Below are positions 43,095-50,275 of a DNA stretch of 50,275 bases, piece after piece (positions within the stretch are counted from its first letter, which is position 1; each line of letters begins with the position of its first letter). The DNA is from Alphaproteobacteria bacterium (GTDB lineage Bacteria > Pseudomonadota > Alphaproteobacteria > RF32 > CAG-239): contig JAFUSA010000030.1 of NCBI GenBank assembly GCA_017480745.1, forward strand, positions 1-50,275, written 5' to 3'. Made by a program: the position numbers and the translations under genes. Under the pieces are notes generated by a model. That model saw only the letters and a program-made list of their open reading frames with translations, did no database searches and was not told where the DNA came from.

Positions 43095-45725
43095 ATGACT
43101 GTCAGTGTAAACGAAATTCGTAAGACGTTTTTAGATTTTTTTGCTAAAAATGATCATAAGATTATTCCGTCATCTTCTTTGGTGCCGGATAACGATCCGA
43201 CTTTAATGTTCACCAATTCAGGTATGGTGCAATTCAAAAACATTCTTGCCGGTAACGAAACTCGTGATTACACTCGAGCGGCGACGGCGCAAAAAAGCGT
43301 ACGAGCCGGTGGCAAACATAACGATTTGGATAGTGTCGGCTATGATGTGCGCCACCATACGTTTTTTGAAATGTTGGGCAATTTTTCGTTTGGAGATTAT
43401 TTCAAAGACTATGCCATTCCATACGCATGGGAGCTATTGACCAAAGATTTTTGTTTGCCGAAAGATAAATTGGTTGTTACCATTTATCATAATGATGATG
43501 AAGCTCATGATATTTGGAAAAAAGTTTCCGGCCTACCGGAGGATCGTATTATTCGCATTGCCACCAAAGATAATTTTTGGCAAATGGGGGATACGGGGCC
43601 GTGTGGTCCATGTTCGGAAATTTTTTATGACCACGGTCCGGAAGTATGGGGTGGTTTGCCGGGAACTCCTGAGGAAGATGGAGATAGATATATTGAAATT
43701 TGGAACTTGGTTTTTGATCAGTTTGAGGATTTGCCTGACGGTTCGCGAATTAACTTAAAACGACCGTCTATTGATACCGGTATGGGGTTGGAACGTATTG
43801 CTGCCATTTTGCAAGGTGTGCATTCTAACTTTGATACAGATACTTTTAAGCACTTAATTAAGGCAGTGGCAGATATTGCCAATACTGATCCAAACGGGCC
43901 ATTGCAAGCATCTCATAATGTGATAGCCGATCACTTGCGAGCCATTAGTTTTTTGATTGCTGATGGAGTTTTACCGTCTAACGAGGGCAGGGGATATGTT
44001 TTGCGCCGTATTATGCGCCGCGCTATGCGCCATGCCTATATTTTGGGTGTAAAAGAGCCGATGATTTATAAATTATTACCGGCTTTGCAACAAGAAATGG
44101 GCGAGGCGTATCCTGAATTATATGCACGCGAAGCCTTAATAAAAGAAACCATCGCTATTGAAGAAGAACGTTTTGGCCGCACTTTGGATAAGGGGTTGCG
44201 CTTGCTCAATGATGAAGTTGAAAAAATTCCGTCAGGCAGCAAGTTAAGCGGGGAAGTTGCGTTCAAATTATATGATACATACGGTTTTCCGTTAGATTTA
44301 ACCCAAGATGCACTAAAAGCAAAAAATATTGAAGTGGATGTTGCCGGTTTTGACACCTGTATGGAACAACAAAAAGCAGAAGCACGCAAAAACTGGGCCG
44401 GTTCCGGTGATGCCGGAGTTGAAAAAGTTTGGTATGCCGTGCAGGATAAAGTAGGAGCTACTGAATTTTTAGGTTATAATACATTAAAAGTTGATGGAGA
44501 AATCAAAGCTTTAGTGCAAAATAATAAAGAATTAGATGAAGTTACCTCCGGAAAGTTTGAGCTTGTTGCTAATCAAACACCTTTTTATGGCGAATGTGGT
44601 GGTCAAGTTGGTGATATCGGCACAATCAGCAACAAAAATTTTACAGCCAAAGTTGTTGATTGCACTCGCAAGCTTAACGATATTTTTGTGCATGTTTGCG
44701 AATTGCAAAGCGGAAGTGTAAAAGTTGGTGATTTTGCTAATTTTGCCGTAAACGCCGAAAATCGCGCTTGCATATGCGCAAATCACTCGGTAACACACTT
44801 GGCTCACAAAGCTTTAAAGCTTGTATTGGGAGATCATGTGGCGCAGAAAGGTTCTGCCGTTGAGGCTGGTCGTATGCGTTTTGATATTTCGCACCCGAAG
44901 CAAATTACCGCAGAGCAACTTCGCCAAGTTGAAGATATTGTTAACGCGCAAATTCGTAATGACTTGCCGGTTAATACGGTAATTATGAACAAAGACGAAG
45001 CTGTTAAAACAGGAGCCATGGCACTGTTTGATGAAAAATACGGTGAAGATGTGCGTGTGGTTACTATGGGGAATGAAAAAACACCTTTTTCGCGTGAATT
45101 ATGTGGCGGAACTCATGTTTGTTCTACCGGACACATCGGATATTTCCATATTTTGTCGGAATCAGCAGTGGCAGCCGGAGTTCGCCGTTTAGAGTGCGTA
45201 ACCGGTTGTGGTGCGGAAAGTTATGTTCGCAGTGTAGAAGATAAATTACACAACGCCGCAAACACTCTTAAAACAAATATCAATGACTTAGAGAGCAGAA
45301 TTACAGCTTTGTTGGAAGAGCGTAAAAAAATGGAAAACGAAATCTTTGCTTTGAAAAAAAGTTTGGCTTCCGGTCAGGCTTCTGCTCAAAACGAGGTTGA
45401 AATGGTTAACGGGATTAAGTTTGTCGGCAAAGTTGTGCCGGATGCTCACCCGAAGGAATTAAAAGCTTTTGTTGATGATATTATGCAGAAAATCGGCTCT
45501 GGTTTGGTGGTTTTGTGCTCGGATAAAGATGGTAAAGCCTCAGTTGTGGTTGGGGTGAGCAATGATTTGACCTCCAAATATAATGCCGTTGATTTGGTTC
45601 GCTCAGCAGCGCTTGTTCTTGGCGGTCAAGGTGGGGGCGGACGTCCGGATATGGCACAGGCAGGCGGTTCCGATGTTAGTAAAATCAATGATGCGATTGC
45701 CGGTATTAAGGCTCAAATAGTCTAA
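43095..45725 (+). CDS. alaS: Alanine--tRNA ligase
   Basis: AlaRS charges tRNA-Ala and edits Ser/Gly mischarging. The 876 residues fit. The class II catalytic core starts with IRKTFLDFFAKNDHKI and has LMFTNSGMVQFKN. The editing domain has the HxxxH motif in ANHSVTHLAHKAL and the Cys/His partner in ELCGGTHVCSTGHIG. The C-Ala domain with GGQGGGGRPDMAQAGG closes the protein. It is followed 18 bp later by the phosphoethanolamine transferase gene, probably cotranscribed. Confidence 0.97.
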   Translation: MTVSVNEIRKTFLDFFAKNDHKIIPSSSLVPDNDPTLMFTNSGMVQFKNILAGNETRDYTRAATAQKSVRAGGKHNDLDSVGYDVRHHTFFEMLGNFSFGDYFKDYAIPYAWELLTKDFCLPKDKLVVTIYHNDDEAHDIWKKVSGLPEDRIIRIATKDNFWQMGDTGPCGPCSEIFYDHGPEVWGGLPGTPEEDGDRYIEIWNLVFDQFEDLPDGSRINLKRPSIDTGMGLERIAAILQGVHSNFDTDTFKHLIKAVADIANTDPNGPLQASHNVIADHLRAISFLIADGVLPSNEGRGYVLRRIMRRAMRHAYILGVKEPMIYKLLPALQQEMGEAYPELYAREALIKETIAIEEERFGRTLDKGLRLLNDEVEKIPSGSKLSGEVAFKLYDTYGFPLDLTQDALKAKNIEVDVAGFDTCMEQQKAEARKNWAGSGDAGVEKVWYAVQDKVGATEFLGYNTLKVDGEIKALVQNNKELDEVTSGKFELVANQTPFYGECGGQVGDIGTISNKNFTAKVVDCTRKLNDIFVHVCELQSGSVKVGDFANFAVNAENRACICANHSVTHLAHKALKLVLGDHVAQKGSAVEAGRMRFDISHPKQITAEQLRQVEDIVNAQIRNDLPVNTVIMNKDEAVKTGAMALFDEKYGEDVRVVTMGNEKTPFSRELCGGTHVCSTGHIGYFHILSESAVAAGVRRLECVTGCGAESYVRSVEDKLHNAANTLKTNINDLESRITALLEERKKMENEIFALKKSLASGQASAQNEVEMVNGIKFVGKVVPDAHPKELKAFVDDIMQKIGSGLVVLCSDKDGKASVVVGVSNDLTSKYNAVDLVRSAALVLGGQGGGGRPDMAQAGGSDVSKINDAIAGIKAQIV

Positions 45726-45743
45726 CACTCGTGTAGAGCAAAA

Positions 45744-47324
45744 ATGACTAAGCTTTCCAACATTAAAATCAGTTCAGGATTATACAGCATAATTTTTATG
45801 CTGTATAATTTGCTGGCATTTAACAGTGTCTTTTTTGCAAAATTACACGCGGTAAACAATAGCTTGGCTTTCTCCATCGGTTCGTTTGCAGTGGTTTGGT
45901 CATTAGGGAGCTTAGCTTGTTTATTGCTGTTTTGGCGTTTCAGCACCAAACTTTTATCGGTTTTGTTTTTGTTAATCAACAGTAGCGTTTTTTATTTTGT
46001 TAAAACATATAATGTATCTGTTGATGAGGAAATGCTGATAAATGTTTTGCAGACAAATAGGGCAGAAGCGGCTGATTTACTTAATATAGAATGGGTAATA
46101 TACGTATTTATATTAGGGGTAATTCCCTCGGTATTTATAACTTTCATACACATAAGCCCGATAAAAATATGGCAACGCTTTGTTTCAGTATTGGCGTTTA
46201 TAGGAATTACGGCGGCGTTGGTTGTGCCAAACTTAGGGGAGGTTGCACCTTTTTTACGCAACAATAAGCCTTTGAAATATCAACTTATTCCGGTTAATTA
46301 CATCGGGGCAATAATTTCATACGTTAAGCATCACCGTAAAAAACCGGATTTTATTACCATAGGCAACGATGCTGAGTTTGTAAAATATTGGCAAAACGAA
46401 AAATATAATCTGATAATTTTTATTGTTGGAGAAACGGCGCGGGCGGCTAACTTTGGTTTTGACGGCTATGAACGTGATACCACCGAGCCGCTTAATCTAT
46501 ATCGTGCCAACATAGTGAATTATACTAACGCGTGGTCTTGTGGAACTTCCACAGCTGTTTCCGTGCCGTGTATGTTTTCTAAGGATTCGCGCAATAATTA
46601 TGATAACGGCAGTTTGGAATACACCGAAAATGTGTTGGATATTTTGCATAAAAACAGTTATGATGTTTTGTGGTTGGATAATAACAGTGACTGCAAAAGC
46701 ACGTGCGATAGGGTAGAGCAGATTATTTTTTGCGAAGAAAATCATGATAAGTGTAATGATTTTGTGATGTTTCCGGCTTTGGAGGAGCGTTTGCAAAAAA
46801 ACAGGCAGAATACGGCTATATTTTTACACCAAATAGGTAGTCACGGTCCCAAATATTATTTGCGGTATACTCCCGAATTTGCACGTTTTCAACCTGAATG
46901 CAAAACGGAAAAATTAAATGAATGTGATTTGACGGAAGTGCGGAACACATACGATAATACGATATTATTCACTTCGCACATTGTTGCGCAAACAATAGAA
47001 ACAGCAAAAAAATATGCGGATAAATACAACACGTTGGTGTTTTATGTGTCCGATCATGGTGAATCGTTGGGCGAACATGGATTTTATTTACATTCTGCGC
47101 CGTATGTTATAGCGCCTGACGAGCAGAAACACATTCCATTTTTAATATGGGCGTCAGACGAAACTTATAGCGTGCTTGGGATAGATAAAGAATGCCTGCA
47201 AAAAACTGCTTCTGCGATAATTTCACATGATAATATTTTCCACACATTGCTTGGTTTGAGCGGTATAAAAACGGCAGAATATACACCGGATATGGATTTA
47301 TTTTCCACCTGCCGCAAAAAATAA
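45744..47324 (+). CDS. Phosphoethanolamine transferase (EptA/MCR family)
   Basis: This 526-residue inner-membrane enzyme has about five N-terminal membrane segments (residues about 10-180) and a periplasmic alkaline-phosphatase/sulfatase-fold domain. The metal and catalytic pieces are visible: VGETARAANFGFDGYERDTTP-like start of the domain, the nucleophilic Thr region SCGTSTAVSVPCMFS, HQIGSHGPKYY and SDHGESLGEHGFYLHSAPY. The family transfers phosphoethanolamine from phosphatidylethanolamine to lipid A or core sugars and can lower polymyxin binding. Several Cys pairs in the domain (DCKSTCD, CEENHDKC, CKTEKLNEC) match the disulfides of EptA/MCR. The exact acceptor cannot be told. Confidence 0.9.
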   Translation: MTKLSNIKISSGLYSIIFMLYNLLAFNSVFFAKLHAVNNSLAFSIGSFAVVWSLGSLACLLLFWRFSTKLLSVLFLLINSSVFYFVKTYNVSVDEEMLINVLQTNRAEAADLLNIEWVIYVFILGVIPSVFITFIHISPIKIWQRFVSVLAFIGITAALVVPNLGEVAPFLRNNKPLKYQLIPVNYIGAIISYVKHHRKKPDFITIGNDAEFVKYWQNEKYNLIIFIVGETARAANFGFDGYERDTTEPLNLYRANIVNYTNAWSCGTSTAVSVPCMFSKDSRNNYDNGSLEYTENVLDILHKNSYDVLWLDNNSDCKSTCDRVEQIIFCEENHDKCNDFVMFPALEERLQKNRQNTAIFLHQIGSHGPKYYLRYTPEFARFQPECKTEKLNECDLTEVRNTYDNTILFTSHIVAQTIETAKKYADKYNTLVFYVSDHGESLGEHGFYLHSAPYVIAPDEQKHIPFLIWASDETYSVLGIDKECLQKTASAIISHDNIFHTLLGLSGIKTAEYTPDMDLFSTCRKK

Positions 47325-47376
47325 CACCTGTATGGTAAAATCAATTAAAAAGATGAATAAAAAGTAAATATTTTGC

Positions 47377-47507
47377 TTGACAATAGTAATATTGAATATA
47401 TATTCAAAGACAGGTGCCTCGCCGAGTTACCGTGAAAATGCGGTATATAAAGAAATTTTGGCGGAGGGGTAACTGTATTTGATTTAAACCCTTAAAAGGA
47501 GAAAACT
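47377..47507 (+). promoter_or_regulatory. Promoter and folded 5' leader of the giant secreted protein gene
   Basis: TTGACA (47377-47382), a 16-base spacer and TATATT (47399-47404) form the promoter. The leader holds CCTCGCC at about 47417-47423 that can pair with GGCGGAGG near 47460-47467, enclosing an ACCG/CGGT hairpin. AAGGAG precedes the ATG. The leader differs from the pilin leaders. Confidence 0.6.
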
Positions 47508-50275
47508 ATGAAATATTCAAAGTCGGCCTTAGGTTTATTAACAGCACAATATCGCAGTGTATTGAAAAAATGTTGGTTAATAAACGTAGGGCTTTTTGCG
47601 TTGGGTGCTGTAACAACAGCAAATACGGCGAATGCGGCTGATGTTGTTGCATCTATTGGCGATTTTTCATCGGTAACCGCAGGTACAACTGTAATAGGTA
47701 CTGTTAATTTAGATGCTTATTCAACAACAACTGAGATGCAAAGTTACGTAACAGGCTTAAATTATCAAAATGCCACACAAGTAGGTACATTGATTACAAA
47801 TAATGCAGCCGGCGCTACATATAACAACACAACATCAGGCTTGACCGCCAATACTATTCAAAAAGCTATTGATGAAGTAGCCGGTAATATCAATAGTAAA
47901 TCGTTGACAGTTAATACGTCAACAGGTGTTGCTACAATTACTGATGGTACAGTAACAGCTGATGTTTATACTAAAACTCAGAGTGATAGTATATTTGTTA
48001 ATAAAAATGCCAGTAACGTATTTAGCAATAGCAATACATTTACTGGTGCAGTTACGGCAACCAGTGGTTTGACTGTTTCCGGTGGAACTTTAACGGCAAC
48101 CACCTCTTCGTTGGGTACAGCTACCGTTGCATCTCTTACTTCCAATGGTAATATTTCCGGTACAACTGGTAATTTTTCAAGCACTTTAACGGCAGATTCA
48201 TTATCTGTTACCAATGGTGCTACTGTTGGCGGAAATTTAAGTGTTACCGGCAATCAAACTGTTGGCGGAACATTAACCACAACCGGTATGACCAATGCTA
48301 ATGGCGGTTTAACCACAAGCAATTTGGTATTGAACAGCAATCCTTTGACCGGTGCTGATACCGGAGCTTCTGCTATCACTTCGGGCAGTGCAAATACTGT
48401 TGCTACAACGGCTACTGTTTTGAAGAGTGCTGAATATGCTGATTATACCGGCACAAAAGTAACCGGTTCATCAGCAGCAACTTTGAAAGGTGCTTTGGAT
48501 GCGACCAACACACAGGTTAATACCAATACAACGGCTATAACCAATATCACTGATGGTACAACTTATACAACTGCAATGCAGAATAATGTTAAAGGCACTA
48601 TTAATGCCGCAGCCGGTACAGGTTTGACAGCAAGTGGTGGTGTTCTTTCCGTTAACACAGCAGCAGCGGTTGCCGATGGTAATACAAGTTATGTAACGTC
48701 TGATTTGTTGTATGATCAGGATTACCAAACAGCTTCAGACGTAACATCATCAATTAACAATGCGGCCGGTACAGGTTTGACAGCTACCGCCGGTGTTTTG
48801 AGTGTTAAGACAGCCACATCTGTTACCAATGGCGATACAAATTATGTAACATCAGATTTGTTATATGATCAGGGTTATCAAAATGCTACACAAGTAGGTA
48901 CAGCAATTGCTACTGCTGTAAGTAATGATGTTACCAATCATAAAGTTACTTTGTCTGGAGACGGTGGTACAACAACACAAGAAGTATATGATACTACTGG
49001 GACGGCAAATTATGTAACTGAAAATGCAGCAAATGCTACATATAGCAATACTTCATCAGGTTTGGCTGCTACAACTATTCAAGATGCTATTGATGAACTT
49101 GATACTAATGTAGATACTAATACAGCTAATATCGGTACTTTATCAGGCTTAACCACAACCGCTAATACCAACTTAGTTGCTGCTATTAATGAAGTTGATG
49201 CTAATGCCGATGCTGCTCAAACAGAAATAGACAACGCCGAAACTGCTCTTGGTGTGTTAACAGCAACAGGTACTTATGATAATACTGTTTTAAGCAGCAA
49301 TTTTTATAAGTCTGTTGGAACTCCGGCAACAACATTGGCTGGTTCATTGAATAACTTAGCTTTGAATTTGGCAAATGCTACCGGTAGCAGCATAACAGAT
49401 ACGGGAGCTGTTAATAATAATTATACTATATCCGGTATTGCTTATGGTACTCCGACAACCGCAACTTCTTTGGCACAAGCAATTGGTCAAATGAGCAATA
49501 ATATCGGAGCTGCAATTACAGGCACAACGCGTGCGGCAACTTCTATGAGCACAGTAGCCGGTAATTCGGTTAATGCCAATATTCAAGCTTTGGATACGGC
49601 TATTGGCGGTAATGCAACCGGAACTTATGTTTCATCGTCTGCTTCGGTTAATGCAAACATCAGCACTTTGGATAGCACAATCGGTTCTATGGCAGGATTT
49701 GCCTCCAATCATTATGCAACAAATACGTCAAGTGTGGCAGCTAATTTGAGCGCTTTGGATGGTCAAGTTTATAATAACACAACTAAAAACGGCACTCAAG
49801 ATACCGGTATCGGCAATGTTGCCAGTGCTTTGGGTGTAACCTATAATGCTTCAACCGGTGCAGTAGGCTCTACTGATTATAGTTCAAGCAACTATGTAAC
49901 AGATGGTACATCGGCTGTTGTTGCTATTGGTGCTTTGGATACTGCATTGAAAAATGTAGAAACCAATCAGGTTAAATTAGGTGCTGACAATGTGTTTACG
50001 GGCGAGAATACTTTCAAAAATACGAATGGTATTCACATCCAAACTACCGGCGGCGGTAATGATACACAATTGACAGCAACTGACAACGGTTTAACGGTTA
50101 ACAGAGCAGTTGAAGCTACAGGCTTTAAAATTAGCGGAAATGCAAACAATGTAACTTCTATTGATACAACTGGTGCGGCAGTTGCTGCAGCTGCGGCTAA
50201 TGCCAATGTAATGGCCACCGGTGCCACTGTTTATAATGGTGCTGAAAATGCTAAATTTACCGGCACATTAGTTAA
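47508..50275 (+). CDS. Giant Thr/Ala/Asn-rich secreted adhesin-like protein (runs off window)
   Basis: The reading frame is open from the ATG at 47508 to the window end, 922 codons, with no stop. The N-terminus is an extended signal-like region (MKYSKSALGLLTAQYRSVLK, then a hydrophobic stretch ending TANTANA before ADVV), about 44 residues. The rest is low in charged residues and very rich in Thr, Ala, Asn, Gly and Ser; I see no Cys after the signal region. Internal repeats include SGLTANTIQKAIDEV / SGLAATTIQDAIDEL, and VADGNTSYVTSDLLYDQDYQ / VTNGDTNYVTSDLLYDQGYQ, and AAGTGLTASGGVLSV / AAGTGLTATAGVLSV. Such patterns are typical of trimeric or fibre-like surface proteins (autotransporter passenger, phage-fibre-like). 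The membrane anchor, if present, lies beyond the window. Confidence 0.8.
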   Translation, partial: MKYSKSALGLLTAQYRSVLKKCWLINVGLFALGAVTTANTANAADVVASIGDFSSVTAGTTVIGTVNLDAYSTTTEMQSYVTGLNYQNATQVGTLITNNAAGATYNNTTSGLTANTIQKAIDEVAGNINSKSLTVNTSTGVATITDGTVTADVYTKTQSDSIFVNKNASNVFSNSNTFTGAVTATSGLTVSGGTLTATTSSLGTATVASLTSNGNISGTTGNFSSTLTADSLSVTNGATVGGNLSVTGNQTVGGTLTTTGMTNANGGLTTSNLVLNSNPLTGADTGASAITSGSANTVATTATVLKSAEYADYTGTKVTGSSAATLKGALDATNTQVNTNTTAITNITDGTTYTTAMQNNVKGTINAAAGTGLTASGGVLSVNTAAAVADGNTSYVTSDLLYDQDYQTASDVTSSINNAAGTGLTATAGVLSVKTATSVTNGDTNYVTSDLLYDQGYQNATQVGTAIATAVSNDVTNHKVTLSGDGGTTTQEVYDTTGTANYVTENAANATYSNTSSGLAATTIQDAIDELDTNVDTNTANIGTLSGLTTTANTNLVAAINEVDANADAAQTEIDNAETALGVLTATGTYDNTVLSSNFYKSVGTPATTLAGSLNNLALNLANATGSSITDTGAVNNNYTISGIAYGTPTTATSLAQAIGQMSNNIGAAITGTTRAATSMSTVAGNSVNANIQALDTAIGGNATGTYVSSSASVNANISTLDSTIGSMAGFASNHYATNTSSVAANLSALDGQVYNNTTKNGTQDTGIGNVASALGVTYNASTGAVGSTDYSSSNYVTDGTSAVVAIGALDTALKNVETNQVKLGADNVFTGENTFKNTNGIHIQTTGGGNDTQLTATDNGLTVNRAVEATGFKISGNANNVTSIDTTGAAVAAAAANANVMATGATVYNGAENAKFTGTLV

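Overview
The window looks like a low-GC alphaproteobacterium. The evidence is a CckA-type hybrid kinase next to an HdaA-type replication regulator, an ihfB-lapA-accD block, a ligA-truB-rpsO-pnp block, and RPE-like palindromic repeats sitting in frame inside genes. An uncultured, host- or gut-associated lineage is plausible, but that is inference. Most of the DNA is housekeeping: dnaB, tsaB, ihfB, accD, hdaA, cckA, pgm, rpsM-rpsK-rpoA, tolB, ruvX, dnaJ, ligA, truB, rpsO, pnp, alaS and one tRNA-Gln(CTG). There are also some envelope and accessory genes: an outer-membrane beta-barrel, a patatin-like lipase, a YwqK-type protein, an AaxB/AaxC arginine-agmatine pair, a phosphoethanolamine transferase, and a very large secreted adhesin-like ORF running off the right end.

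The striking content is a dispersed family of single-gene pilin cassettes placed one at a time between the housekeeping genes. I find ten full cassette heads in 50 kb: eight complete pilin genes (4.1, 10.8, 17.7, 21.5, 25.1, 28.7, 32.9 and 42.2 kb), one cut by the left window edge, and one at 35.9 kb whose pilin is reduced to its last codons. Each pilin has a short leader peptide, a prepilin-peptidase-like site (G^RSMIE, with Glu at +5), a nearly invariant N-terminal helix, and a diverse C-terminal domain resembling type IVb (PilS/TcpA-like) pilins. That domain carries conserved KAKLVPDEM-like, ACIEL..DWS and late-Cys motifs.

Every cassette head has the same promoter layout (TTGACT-like -35, 16-bp spacer, TATNAT-like -10) followed by a structured untranslated leader of about 200-230 nt. 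There are two leader classes, A and B, five copies each. They differ in sequence but share one architecture: two 5' hairpins, a strand that can pair either with an upstream or a distant downstream partner, two hairpins enclosed by the long-range helix, then a GC-rich hairpin with a U tract just before the ribosome binding site. Compensatory changes between copies support the helices. The layout resembles a riboswitch or attenuator regulating pilin transcription. I do not recognise it as a known family.

Five of the nine visible pilin N-termini carry in-frame palindromic repeat insertions, of several unrelated sequences, at the same place: between the start of the leader peptide and the cleavage site. 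The inserted residues would be removed with the leader peptide. One of these repeats is related to a 145-bp tandem repeat downstream of rpoA. Another is shared between a class A and a class B cassette.

Layout: 0-0.4 kb cassette A1; 0.5-4 kb dnaB, two metal-site proteins, OM barrel; 4.1-4.9 kb cassette A2; 4.9-8 kb two unknown genes and a PAS protein; 8.1-10.5 kb tsaB, ihfB, lapA-like, accD; 10.5-11.4 kb cassette A3; 11.5-17.3 kb pgm-cckA-hdaA-membrane protein operon (minus strand); 17.4-18.3 kb cassette B1; 18.5-20.8 kb rpsM-rpsK-rpoA and repeats; 21.2-22.2 kb cassette B2; 22.2-25.1 kb HAD hydrolase, tolB, ruvX; 25.1-26.0 kb cassette B3; 26.1-28.7 kb tRNA-Gln, lipase, YwqK-like, membrane proteins; 28.7-29.6 kb cassette A4; 29.8-32.6 kb dnaJ and unknown genes; 32.7-33.6 kb cassette A5; 33.7-35.9 kb aaxB-aaxC; 35.9-36.3 kb decayed cassette B4; 36.4-41.9 kb ligA, truB, rpsO, pnp; 41.9-43.0 kb cassette B5; 43.1-47.3 kb alaS and phosphoethanolamine transferase; 47.4 kb to the end, the giant secreted protein.
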